Source: Nemertoderma westbladi
Taxonomy: Eukaryota; Xenacoelomorpha; Nemertodermatida; Nemertodermatidae
Assembly (NCBI GenBank): GCA_032718475.1
Contig: JAUCBJ010004872.1
Coordinates: forward strand, 1-27,292
DNA length: 27,292 nucleotides
Direction of reading: 5' to 3'
Position 1 is the first letter of the stretch, and the number at the start of each line of letters is the position of its first letter. A model generated the notes under the pieces. The model did no database searches. It saw only the letters and a list, made by a program, of their open reading frames with translations, and was not told the DNA's origin. A program made the translations under genes and the position numbers. This document shows positions 1 to 10,304 of this stretch, in pieces.

Positions 1-248
1 TTGGGACCAACCCCTTCAATACTACTGTACTTCCCCTGCAAGGCTAAGTATGCCAGTGAAACAAATTTGAAACAAATTAGGAGGGCCGTAATGATAGTCT
101 ACTGGAGAATTGGAACAATGATAGGCAATATGTTATCTTATTTAAATATGTTGGCAGTTGTGTTTTGAAAATAAGTCATCCACATGTTCAAGCAAGCAAG
201 CAAAGGGAAAGTGTTCACTATGGGAATGTGCGTATCAGTATGCGCCCA
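1..248. other. Unremarkable AT-rich sequence
   Basis: No open frame resembling a protein, no RNA gene and no clear repeat was found here. It leads directly into the 46-bp minisatellite. Confidence 0.5.
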
Positions 249-476
249 TTTGGAAGTGCTCACTATAAGAAGTGTTTACGGGGTGGATGTCCTCATGGGG
301 TCAGTGCTCACGGGGAAGTGTTCACGGGGTGGATGTGCTCAGGGGGTGAGTGCTCACGGCGAAGTGTTCACAGGGGTGGATGTGCTCATGAAGTGAGTGC
401 TCACGGGGAAGTGTTTACGGTAAGAACTGTTTATGGGGTGGATGTGCTCATGGGGTGAGTGCTCACGGCGTTCGCA
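249..476. repeat. 46-bp minisatellite, about 4-5 copies
   Basis: Units begin with AAGTGTTYACGGGGTGGATG at 270, 316, 362 and 409, so the period is 46 bp with one 47-bp step. Each unit contains GTGCTCA twice. A final partial unit ends near 476 after a small insertion around 420-435. A 97-codon open frame runs through the array on the + strand, but it is only the repeat read in one frame: 46 is not a multiple of three and the resulting peptide has no domain character. I treat the array as non-coding. Confidence 0.85.
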
Positions 477-801
477 GTCGGGCGTGTTACGCAGTCGTGC
501 TCGCACTGGCCTTGCCAACATTATCCGTTCCCTAGACTTGGCGTTTTTTCGCTAGTTTTGGCGGCGATCAAAAAGGGCATAGATTTGCCTCATACAAGTA
601 CTGTACTGTAAAATAGCCCACTATGAATACACCATCTCAGCTAAGGGAAATCTTCCTTAGCGAAAGAAGTTGATTTTCCTTAGCTTCGTGGATCAGTGCT
701 CCTAGCAGTATGTAGTATCAGTAGGCCCACAGTCTCAGTCTGACAGTACTATACAGCAGTACAGTATTATGAGTACAGTAGTCTGGCAACCATGGTCCAT
801 T
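477..801. other. No gene seen
   Basis: This stretch is moderately GC-rich at its start and later rich in CAGTAC/GTACTG words (720-780). No coding sequence, RNA gene or clear element can be supported. Confidence 0.45.
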
Positions 802-848
802 GTATTAGGCGTGTATTAGGCACATGTATTAAGGCATGTATTAGGCCT
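802..848. repeat. Short tandem repeat, four copies of TGTATTAGGC-like unit
   Basis: Four successive units of roughly 10-13 bp share TGTATTAGGC or TGTATTAAGG, with variable 1-3 bp linkers. They sit immediately before the 206-bp duplication. Confidence 0.7.
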
Positions 849-1190
849 ACTGATTCTGGGGGCAGTGGCAGCCCTGGTCCACGAGTGGTATTTTATTTTA
901 TTTTACTATTAGTTTTTTAATGGCAGCCATGGGCCAACTGTTATCTGATTATGGGGTGATGGCATGATGGCAGCCCTGGGCCACGTGGGGGTATTTTATA
1001 TTTTTTACTATTAGTTTTTTAATGGCAGCCATGGTCCAATACTATTACTGCAGTACTGATTCTGGGGGCGTGTGGCAGCCCTGGCCCACGAGGGGGTATT
1101 TTATATTTTTTACTATTAGTTTTTTAATGGCAGCCATGGGCCAACTGTTATCTGATTATGGGGTGATGGCAGCCCTGGGCCTCGTGGGGT
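848..1190. repeat. Tandem duplication, 206-bp unit with two sub-repeats each
   Basis: The word TACTGATTCTGGGGGC starts at 848 and again at 1054, a 206-bp step. Inside each copy, TGGCAGCCCTGG occurs twice (866 and 968; 1073 and 1167), each followed by CACG-rich sequence, a T-rich stretch, then AATGGCAGCCATG. The structure is therefore a duplication of an already duplicated block of about 100 bp. The 123-codon open frame at 1022-1393 is this repeat plus a T-rich tract. It is Phe/Leu/Tyr-rich and has no domain. Confidence 0.85.
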
Positions 1191-1392
1191 GTTTTTTTTC
1201 TTTAACAGTATTTATTTTTTATGGAATTTTATTCGTGAGTATTTTTTATCTTTTTTTAAGATATTTTTTACTGAGATTTTTTTTAAGATATTTTTTTTAC
1301 TTATTTTTTTCAAGATATTTTTTTTACTTATTTTTTTTTCACGATATTTTTCCACTTATTTATTATTTAAATATTTTATCAAGAGTTTTATA
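1190..1392. repeat. T-rich degenerate tandem repeat
   Basis: The + strand is strongly T-biased. It contains recurring AAGATATTTTTT-like words with TTACTTATTTTT, spaced at about 20-30 bp. The tract is bounded on the right by another copy of TGGCAGCCATGGGCCA at 1392. This is the low-complexity expansion of the T-rich part of the preceding duplicated unit. Confidence 0.7.
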
Positions 1393-1698
1393 GTGGCAGC
1401 CATGGGCCACCATAGACATGCAAACTAAAATATATATAATCTTTATGTCCGGGAGCAGGGCTGGTTTTTTATCATAGGCACTGGTACCCGGATTCTACAG
1501 TTTTGGCGGTAGAGTGCAATAAAAATGTATTCCTGTATAACTAAAATTGTCTCGCATTAATTTTATTGGTCACTAAAAAATTGCTTTTTCCACTAATTTT
1601 AATGATTTTTTCATAACCATTTGTCCCTAAAATTTATATATTCCTCCATTAAATATTTTAATTATCAATAAAATGTATTTTTTTTATCACCAAATATC
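1393..1698. other. AT-rich sequence, no gene seen
   Basis: Several CACTAAWAA-like words occur between 1570 and 1640. No coding potential or recognised RNA was seen. Confidence 0.4.
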
Positions 1699-2327
1699 AA
1701 ACTGTAATCTCTTCTATTGAATTCGTTTATTGTTTTGGTTAGAATAACGTGCCACTTGCCACTGTAACCTGGTCATTTCCCTTATTTAGTTATAATTGAT
1801 ATAATTTAGTGGAAAGTTAATATTTGAATGATTTTCATGTTAAAATTTAGTGAAAGGCGATTTTTTTTAAAGGTCGATAAATGATTGCCAAATTGGCTGG
1901 CCATCCCAAGCCTTAGAATAGAAAACGAATTTATATTTGCCACAATATATTATTACTGCCAAATTATTCTAATAAGGCAGTACGTTTGCACATGCCGTGG
2001 GAAATATGGATATCAGGTTGAGTGTTTGATGTCGAAGTACCTTTGTCCTCATGTAACGAACTGAAGGTTACTTTTGTGTATCACACACATACTGTACATG
2101 AATAGGGCATAATGAGTGTATGTGCAAGCGAGCCACAGTTTCTGTGATACATTATCCTAAGTAAGACAGGGGTGAGGAAAAACTTGACACAAATTCTATA
2201 TCGGCGATGCGCGAATTAATATCTCTTCTCAATGTTAAATTATGAATTAAGGTAAAGGATCAGGTTACACAGTGTTACGTTATTCTAACCAAAGCAATAA
2301 ACGAAAGTCAATAGAACAGGTTACAGT
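1699..2327. repeat. Large inverted repeat, arms about 90-100 bp (MITE-like)
   Basis: The left arm (1699-1797) is the reverse complement of the right arm (2237-2327), with scattered mismatches and small indels. The best core is TTTGGTTAGAATAACGT at 1734-1750 against its complement near 2278-2295. It is flanked by matching CTGTAA and GTTTATTG words, and inner similarity continues through a CTGTAACCTG-like word. The spacer of about 440 bp has no open reading frame. The arms are too diverged for a recent palindrome and would fit an old non-autonomous DNA element, but I see no clear target-site duplication. Confidence 0.65.
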
Positions 2328-2500
2328 TTTACTTTTTGAGAGTAATAATATTTCAATTCAATATTAAATGGTAATTAAGCACAATAAAATTTTGAAATTA
2401 AATGATAAAACGCTTATTCAATATACATTCGTTCATATTTTTGAGAGTAATCAACATTTGCATCGATGTTCCCCTGGAGAGGGATGAATTTCGATTGCAT
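2328..2500. other. AT-rich left flank of the 32-bp satellite
   Basis: Unique-looking AT-rich sequence with no gene. The satellite starts abruptly at CTAGAG, position 2501. Confidence 0.5.
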
Positions 2501-4446
2501 CTAGAGTGCGCCCTATCTGAACTAAGTATTATCTAGAGTGCGCCCTATCTGAACTAAGTATTATCTAGAGTGCGCCATATCTGAACTAAGTATTATCTAG
2601 AGTGCGCCATATCTGAACTAAGTATTATCTAGAGTGCGCCCTATCTGAACTAAGTATTATCTAGAGTGCGCCATATCTGAACTAAGTATTATCTAGAGTG
2701 CGCCATATCTGAACTAAGTATTATCTAGAGTGCGCCATATCTGAACTAAGTATTATCTAGAGTGCGCCCTATCTGAACTAAGTATTATCTAGAGTGCGCC
2801 CTATCTGAACTAAGTATTATCTAGAGTGCGCCATATCTGAACTAAGTATTATCTAGAGTGCGCCCTATCTGAACTAAGTATTATCTAGAGTGCGCCATAT
2901 CTGAACTAAGTATTATCTAGAGTGCGCCCTATCTGAACTAAGTATTATCTAGAGTGCGCCATATCTGAACTAAGTATTATCTAGAGTGCGCCCTATCTGA
3001 ACTAAGTATTATCTAGAGTGCGCCATATCTGAACTAAGTATTATCTAGAGTGCGCCCTATCTGAACTAAGTATTATCTAGAGTGCGCCCTATCTGAACTA
3101 AGTATTATCTAGAGTGCGCCCTATCTGAACTACGTATTATCTAGAGTGCGCCCTATCTGAACTACGTATTATCTAGAGTGCGCCCTATCTGAACTAAGTA
3201 TTATCTAGAGTGCGCCCTATCTGAACTACGTATTATCTAGAGTGCGCCCTATCTGAACTAAGTATTATCTAGAGTGCGCCCTATCTGAACTAAGTATTAT
3301 CTAGAGTGCGCCCTATCTGAACTAAGTATTATCTAGAGTGCGCCCTATCTGAACTAAGTATTATCTAGAGTGCGCCCTATCTGAACTAAGTATTATCTAG
3401 AGTGCGCCCTATCTGAACTACGTATTATCTAGAGTGCGCCCTATCTGAACTAAGTATTATCTAGAGTGCGCCCTATCTGAACTAAGTATTATCTAGAGTG
3501 CGCCCTATCTGAACTAAGTATTATCTAGAGTGCGCCCTATCTGAACTAAGTATTATCTAGAGTGCGCCCTATCTGAACTAAGTATTATCTAGAGTGCGCC
3601 CTATCTGAACTAAGTATTATCTAGAGTGCGCCCTATCTGAACTAAGTATTATCTAGAGTGCGCCATATCTGAACTAAGTATTATCTAGAGTGCGCCCTAT
3701 CTGAACTAAGTATTATCTAGAGTGCGCCATATCTGAACTAAGTATTATCTAGAGTGCGCCATATCTGAACTAAGTATTATCTAGAGTGCGCCCTATCTGA
3801 ACTAAGTATTATCTAGAGTGCGCCATATCTGAACTAAGTATTATCTAGAGTGCGCCCTATCTGAACTAAGTATTATCTAGAGTGCGCCATATCTGAACTA
3901 AGTATTATCTAGAGTGCGCCCTATCTGAACTAAGTATTATCTAGAGTGCGCCATATCTGAACTAAGTATTATCTAGAGTGCGCCATATCTGAACTAAGTA
4001 TTATCTAGAGTGCGCCCTATCTGAACTAAGTATTATCTAGAGTGCGCCATATCTGAACTAAGTATTATCTAGAGTGCGCCCTATCTGAACTAAGTATTAT
4101 CTAGAGTGCGCCATATCTGAACTAAGTATTATCTAGAGTGCGCCATATCTGAACTAAGTATTATCTAGAGTGCGCCCTATCTGAACTAAGTATTATCTAG
4201 AGTGCGCCCTATCTGAACTAAGTATTATCTAGAGTGCGCCATATCTGAACTAAGTATTATCTAGAGTGCGCCATATCTGAACTAAGTATTATCTAGAGTG
4301 CGCCCTATCTGAACTAAGTATTATCTAGAGTGCACCATATCTGAACTAAGTATTATCTAGAGTGCGCCCTATCTGAACTAAGTATTATCTAGAGTGCGCC
4401 ATATCTGAACTAAGTATTATCTAGAGTGCGCCCTATCTGAACTAAG
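2501..4446. repeat. 32-bp satellite array, 61 units in perfect register
   Basis: CTAGAGTGCGCC recurs every 32 bp from 2501 to 4421, giving 61 units with no insertion or deletion anywhere. The last unit is cut short at ACTAAG (4446). Variation is almost confined to one site, CCC versus CCA just after GTGCG: I read 38 C-type and 23 A-type units. Four C-type units (3109, 3141, 3205, 3397) have TACGT instead of TAAGT, and one unit (4325) has GTGCACC. Stops in all frames exclude a coding repeat. There are no spacers, so this is not a CRISPR array. The uniformity indicates recent amplification or strong homogenisation. Confidence 0.97.
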
Positions 4447-4560
4447 CTTGCATTGGTGATCGACTGACTCCTAGCACTACAGAGTTCCTGTCAACTGATA
4501 TAGTTGTACGTATCCTGCGACGAAGCACACCATCGAATACCGCGATTGTGGGACATTTAT
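4447..4560. other. Junction between the two satellites
   Basis: A 114-bp non-repetitive stretch separates the 32-bp array from the 17-bp array. It shows no coding or RNA signal. It is the natural unique anchor for placing both arrays. Confidence 0.6.
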
Positions 4561-7500
4561 AGTGCCTGCGAGACGTTAGTGCCCGCAAGACGTTAGTGCC
4601 CGCGAGACGTTAGTGCCCGCGAGACGTTAGTGTCCGTGAGACGTTAGTGCCCACGTGATGTTAGTGCCTGTGAGACGTTAGTGCCTGCGAGACGTTAGTG
4701 CCCACGCGACGTTAGTGCCCGCAAGTCGTTAGTGCCCGTGAGTCATTAATGCCCGCGAGTCATTAGTGCCCGCGAGTTGTTAATGCCCACGAGACGTTAG
4801 TGCCCGCGAGTCGTTAGTGCCCGTGATTCATTAATGCCCACGAGTCGTTAGTGCCCGCGAGTCGTTAATGCGCACGCGATGTTAGTGCCCGCGAGACGTT
4901 AGTGCCCGCGAGACTTTAGTGACTGCGAGACGTTAGTGCCCACGAGACGTTAGTGCCCACGCGACGTAAGTGCCCATGTGACGTTAGTGCCCATGCGACG
5001 TTAGTGCCCGCGAGACATTAGTGCCCGCGAGCAGTTAATGCCCGCGAGACGTTAGTGCCCGCGAGACGTTAGTGCCCATGGGACGTTAGTGCCCGGGAGT
5101 CGTTAGTGCCCGTGGACTCTAATGTTTCAGGACTTTAGTGCCCGCGAGTCATTTGTACCCGAGATCAATATCTGCATGTGAGACGTTAGTGCCCGCGAGT
5201 CGTTAGTGTCCACGAGACGTAAGTGCCCACAAGTCGTTAGTGCCCGCAAGTCGTTAGTGCCCGCGAGATGTTAATGCCTGGGAGATGTTAGCGCACGCGA
5301 GATGTTAGTGCCCACGAGACGTTAGTGCCCGCAAAACCTTAGTGCCCATGAGACGTTAGCGCCCGCGAGACATTAGTGCCCGCGAGACATTAGTGCCCGT
5401 GAGACTTTAGTGCCCGCGAAACGTTAGTGCCCGTGAGACGTTAGTGCCCGCGAGACATTAGTGCCCATGAGACATTAGTGCCCGCGAGACATTAGTGCTT
5501 GGGAGACGTGGGAGACGTTAGTGCCCGTGAGACGTTAGTGCCCGGGAGACATTAGTGCCCGGGAGTCGTTAGTACCCGCGAGTCGTTAGTGCCCGCGGGA
5601 CGTTAGTGCCGAAGAGACGTTAGTGCCCACGAGATGTTAGTGCCCGCGAAATGTTAGTGCCTGGGAGTCGTTAGTGCCCGCGAGTCGTTCGTGCCCACGA
5701 GACGTACGTTAGTGCCAGGGAGACGTTAGTGCCCGCAAGACGTTAGTGTCTACGAAACGTTAGTGACCATGAGACGTTAGTGCCTGCGAGACATTCTGCC
5801 CATGAGATGTTAGTGCCCATGAGACGTTAGTGCCCGTGAGACATTAGTGCCCGTGAGACGTTAGTGCACGTGAGACGTTAGTGCCCACAAGACGTTAGTG
5901 CCTGCGAAACGTTAGTGACCATGAGACGTTAGTGCCTGCTAGACATTCTGCCCATGAGATGTTAGTGCCCATGAGACGTTAGTGCCCGTGAGACATTAGT
6001 GCCCGTGAGACGTTAGTGCACGTGAGACGTTAGTGCCCGTGAGACATTAGTGCCCGTGAGTCGTTAGTGCACGTAAGACGTTAGTGCCCCCGCGACGTTA
6101 GTGCCCGCAAGACGTTAGTGCCCGCGAGTCGTTAGTGCCCACAAGACGTTAGTGCCCATGAGACGTTAGTGTTCGCGAGACGTTAGTGCCCGCAAAACGT
6201 TAGTGCCCGTGAGACGTTAGTGCCCGCGAGTCATTAGTGCCCGTGATACGTTAGTGCCCACAAGACATTCTGCCCGTGAGACATTAGTACCCTGAGACAT
6301 TAGTGCCTGCGACTCGTTAGTGACCGCAAGTCGTTTGTGCACGTTAGATGTTAGTGCCCACGCGACGTTAGTGCCCGCGAGATGTTAGTGCCTGCGAGAC
6401 ATTAGTTTCTGTGTGACGTTATTGCCCGCAAAACGTTAGTGCCCATGAGACGTTAGTGCCCGTGAGACGTTAGTGCCCATGAGACGTATGTGCCCGCGGA
6501 CTCTAATGTTTCAGGGCTTTAGTGCCCGCGGACTCTAATGTTTCAGGACTTTAGTGCCCGCGAGTCATTTGTGCCCGAGATCAATATCTGCAAGTGAGAC
6601 GTTAGTGCCCGCGAGTTGTTAGTGCCCATGATTCGTTAGTGCCCGCGAGTCGTTAGTGCCCATGATACGTTAGTGCCCGTGAGATGTCAGTGCCTCCGAG
6701 ACGTTAGTGCCCGCGAGACATTAGTGCCCGCGAAACGTTAGTGCCTGCAAAACGTTAGTGCCCGTGAGACGTTAGTGCCCGCGAGATGTTAGTGCCCGTG
6801 AGACATTAGTGCCCGCAAGACGTTAGTGCCCGTGAGATGTTAGTGCCCGTGAGACGTTAGTGCCCGTGAGACATTAGTGCCCATGACTCTAATGTTTCAG
6901 GACTTTAGTGACCTCCAGTCATTTGTGTCCGAGATCAATGTCTGCAAGTGAGTCGTTAGTGCCCACGAGACGTTAGTGCCTGTGAGACGTTAGTGCCCGC
7001 GGACTTTAATGTTTAAGGACTTTAGTGCCCATGAGTCATTTGTGCCCGAGATCAATGTCTGCAAGTTAGTCGTTAGTGCCCGCGAGACGTTAGTGCCCAC
7101 GAGACGTTAGTGCCCGCGAGATATTAGTGTCCGTGAGACGTTAGTGCCCGCGTGACGTTAGTGCCCGTGAGACGTTAGTGCCTGCGAGACGTTAGTGCCC
7201 ACGCGACGTTAGTGCCCGCGAGTCGTTAGTGCCCGCGAGTCATTAATGCCCGCGAGTCATTAGTGCCCATGAGTTGTTAATGCCCATGAGACGTTAGTGC
7301 CCGCGAGTCGTTAGTGCCCGTGATTCATTAATGCCCGCGAGTCGTTAGTGCCCGCGAGTCATTAATGTCCACGCGACGTTAGTGCCCGCGAGACGTTAGT
7401 GCCCGCGAGACTTTAGTGACCGCGAGACGTTAGTGCCCGCGAGTAGTGCCCGCGTGACGTAAGTGCCCATGTGACGTTAGCGCCCATGCGACGTTAGTGC

Positions 7501-9554
7501 CCATGAGGCATTAGTGCCCGGGAGTCGTTAGTGCCCGCGAGTCGTTAGTGCCCGCGGGACGTTAATGCCCAGGAGACGTTAATGCCCACGAGATGTTAGT
7601 GCCCGCGAAATGTTAGTGCCTGGGAGTCGTTAGTGCCCGTGAGTCGTTAGTGCCCGCGAGACGTTAGTGCCCGCGAAACGTTAGTGACCATGAGGCATTA
7701 GTGCCTGCGAGACATTCTGCCCATGAGATGTTAGTGCCCATGAGACGTTAGTGCCCGTGAGACATTAGTGCCCGTGAGACGTTAGTGCACGTGAGACGTT
7801 AGTGCCCGCGAGACATTAGTGCCCGTGCGACATTAGTGCCCGTGAGTCGTTAGTGCACGTGAGACGTTAGTGCCAGCGCGACATTATTGCCCGCAAGACG
7901 TTAGTGCCCGCGAGTCGTTAGTGCCCACAAGACGTTAGTGCCCATGAGACGTTAGTGTTCGCGAGACGTTAGTGCCCGCAAAACGTTAGTGCCCGTGAGA
8001 CGTTAGTGCCTGCGAGTCATTAGTGCCCGTGAGATGTTAGTGCCCACAAGACATTCTGTCCGTGAGACGTTAGTGCCCGTGAGACGTTAGTGCCCGTGAG
8101 ACATTAGTGCCCATGAGACGTTAGTGCACATGAGACCTTAGTGCCCGCGAGACATTAGTGCCTGTGAGACGTTAGTGCCCGCAAGTCGTTAGTGCACGTG
8201 AGATGTTAGTACCCATGCGACGTTAGTGCCCGCAAGACGTTAGTGCCCGCGAGACATTAGTTTCTCTGTGACGTTAATGCCCGCGAAACGTTAGTGCCCA
8301 TGAGACGTTAGTGCCCGCGAGACGTTAGTGCCCATGAGACGTAAGCGCACCGCGGACTCTAATGTTTCAGGACTTTAGTACCCGCGAGTCATTTGTGTCC
8401 GAGATCAATGTCTGCAAGTGAGACGTTAGTGCCCGCGAGTTGTTAGTGCCCGCGAGTCGTTAGTGCCCGCGAGTCGTTAGTGCCCGCGAGACGTTAGTGC
8501 ACGCGAGTCGTTAGTGCCCGTGAGATGTTAGTGCCTGCGAGACGTTAGTGCCCGCGAGACATTAGTGCCCGCGAAACGTTAGTGTCTGCGAAACGTTAGT
8601 GCCCGTGAGACGTTAGTGTCCGCGAGATGTTAGTGCCCGTGAGACGTTAGTGCCCGCGAGACGTTAGTGCCCATGAGACGTTAGTGCCCGTGAGACATTA
8701 GTGCCCACGACTCTAATATTTCAGGACTTTAGTGCCCGCGAGTCATTTGTGTCCGAGATCAATGTCTGCAAGTGAGTCGTTAGTGCCCACGAGACGTTAG
8801 TGCCCATGAGACGTTAGTGCCCGTGGACTTTAATGTTTCAGGACTTTAGGGCCCGCGAGTCGTTAGTGCCCGTGAGTCGTCAGTGCCCGCGAGTCGTTAG
8901 TGCCCACATGTTGTTAGTGCCCGGGAGTCGTTAGTGCCCGTGAGACGTTAGTGCCCGGGAGATGTTAGTGCCTCCAAGACGTTAGTGCCCGCGAGACGTT
9001 AGTGCCCGTGAAACGTTAGTGCCTGTGAAACGTTAGTGCCCGTGAGACGTTAGTGCCCACGAGATGTTAGTGCCCGTGAGACGTTAGTGCCCGCAAGACG
9101 TTAGTGCCCGTGAGACGTTAGTGCCCGTGAGACGTTAGTGCCCGTGAGACATTAGTGCCCATGACTCTAATGTTTCAGGACTTTAGTGCCCGCGAGTCAT
9201 TTGTGTCCGAGATCAATGTCTGCAAGTGAGTCGTTAGTGCCCACGAGACGTTAGTGCCCGTGAGACGTTAGTGCCCGCGGACTTTAATGTTTCAGGACTT
9301 TAGTGCCCGCGAGTCATTTGTGCCCGAGATCAATGTCTGTAAGTGAGTCGTTAGTGCCCGCGAGACGTTAGTGCCCATGAGACGTTAGTGCCCTTGAGAC
9401 GTTAGTACCCGTGAGACGTTAGTGCCCGCGAGTCATTAGTACCCGCGAGACGTTAATGCCCGCGAGTCGTTAGTGCCCACGAGTCGTTAGTGCCCGCGAG
9501 TCATTAGTGCCCGCGAGACGTTAGTGCCCGCGAGTTGTTAGTGCCCGCGAGTCA
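4561..9554. repeat. 17-bp degenerate satellite, about 5 kb with nested higher-order repeats
   Basis: The consensus unit is GACGTTAGTGCCCGCGA, about 290 units by length divided by period. Units differ mainly at CpG positions (CG to TG or CA). Embedded among them is a longer variant block beginning GGACTCTAATGTTTCAGGAC or a close form and continuing through CATTTGTGCCCGAGATCAAT, seen near 5114, 6499, 6530, 6895, 7001, 8354, 8709, 8825, 9165 and 9279. Because 17 is not a multiple of three and each unit carries TAG (or TTA/CTA in reverse), every frame is stopped about every 51 bp, so the array cannot encode protein. The array ends sharply at GCGAGTCAGG near 9554. Confidence 0.95.
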
Positions 9555-9839
9555 GGTTGGTTTTCTCAAGTAACTTATTATCCATATCCAATCATAATTT
9601 ATATCAAATTTACATAAATATGTTCGTTCAGCACTAGTGCCATTTTACTTACTAGTTTTATTAGTCAGACCTTTTATTAACAATAGAGAGGCCAGTGGCG
9701 GCGGCCTGAAGGCGGATGAAAAATAAATATAAAGGAGTATGTTGATCAATTGATCATCATCAATTCCCAAAATGATGAACACTGTATGTAATTCGATGCC
9801 ATATTTAATTATTTCATAATAAATCTATTATAGTTCTAG
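9555..9839. other. AT-rich sequence between satellite and candidate exon
   Basis: No gene, RNA or repeat is supportable. A palindromic TTGATCAATTGATCATC word lies near 9742. Confidence 0.4.
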
Positions 9840-9972
9840 TTTGGCAAAGTTCGATGGCTGTTGAATACGATGCCATGGAATGTTTGGGGGCCATTGGTGG
9901 TGTTACTGGGCTTCCACCAAGGTACAGACTGAGGGATCTTATTTCAGGGGAGAAAATAGAAGAATTTGATCG
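9840..9972 (+). CDS. Candidate internal exon of an unrecognised host gene
   Basis: One frame is open from 9809 to 9973. From 9854 it reads with normal-looking composition: MAVEYDAMECLGAIGGVTG, then LPPRYRLRDLISGEKIEEFD. It stops only just past a strong splice-donor match, CG|GTGAGT (GT at 9973-9974). A possible acceptor, TTCTAG, ends at 9839, so an exon of about 133 bp could be spliced in. I do not recognise the protein. No companion exon is visible within several kilobases on either side, and the right flank is retroelement debris. It could therefore equally be an exon with very long introns, a fragment of a transposon polyprotein, or chance. Identity and expression are unproven. Confidence 0.3.
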
Positions 9973-10304
9973 GTGAGTTTTTGGGTAGAGTTATATTGAT
10001 ATTTAAAATATTTAAACAATAAGTATCCATGAATTCAAACCTTATAGTCCCGCAGATTATGCTGTTGCCGAATTTTTTCCCTGAATCTGGGTTCCTAGTA
10101 AATGTTTTGGCCTGGGTGATTTTGGTAGAAAATTTTATTACTATCAATGATCCGACTGATATGCCCAGCCCAGTTTCCCCCCCTACCTGCGAAAATGAAC
10201 AAATGGTATATTGTTTCCAGAGAGATACTCTGCAAAAAACTGTCCAGTCACGGAGTAAGCAGGAAGTTTATAATTATGTGTAATATTGGCGCTCATTGCT
10301 GTAA
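9973..10304. other. No supportable gene
   Basis: Short open frames overlap here on both strands (10029-10283 and 9944-10147), but they show no domain, have unremarkable composition and overlap each other antisense. The sequence may include eroded upstream parts of the reverse-transcriptase fragment that follows, but I could not align any. Confidence 0.4.

Noticed and set aside
165-458. 97-codon + strand open frame
   Set aside because: It is the 46-bp minisatellite read in one frame. The peptide is a repeat artefact with no domain.
1022-1428. Phe/Leu/Tyr-rich open frames that look like membrane proteins
   Set aside because: They are readings of a T-rich tandem repeat. The apparent membrane segments come from TTT/TTA/ATT codons, and the two frames overlap.
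2501-4446. CRISPR-like array (32-bp regular repeat)
   Set aside because: Units are directly adjacent with no spacers, there is no leader or cas gene, and the surrounding sequence is clearly from an animal genome.
4561-9554. Telomere-type or coding repeat
   Set aside because: The 17-bp GC-rich unit does not resemble known animal telomere repeats, and it has a stop in every frame about every 51 bp.
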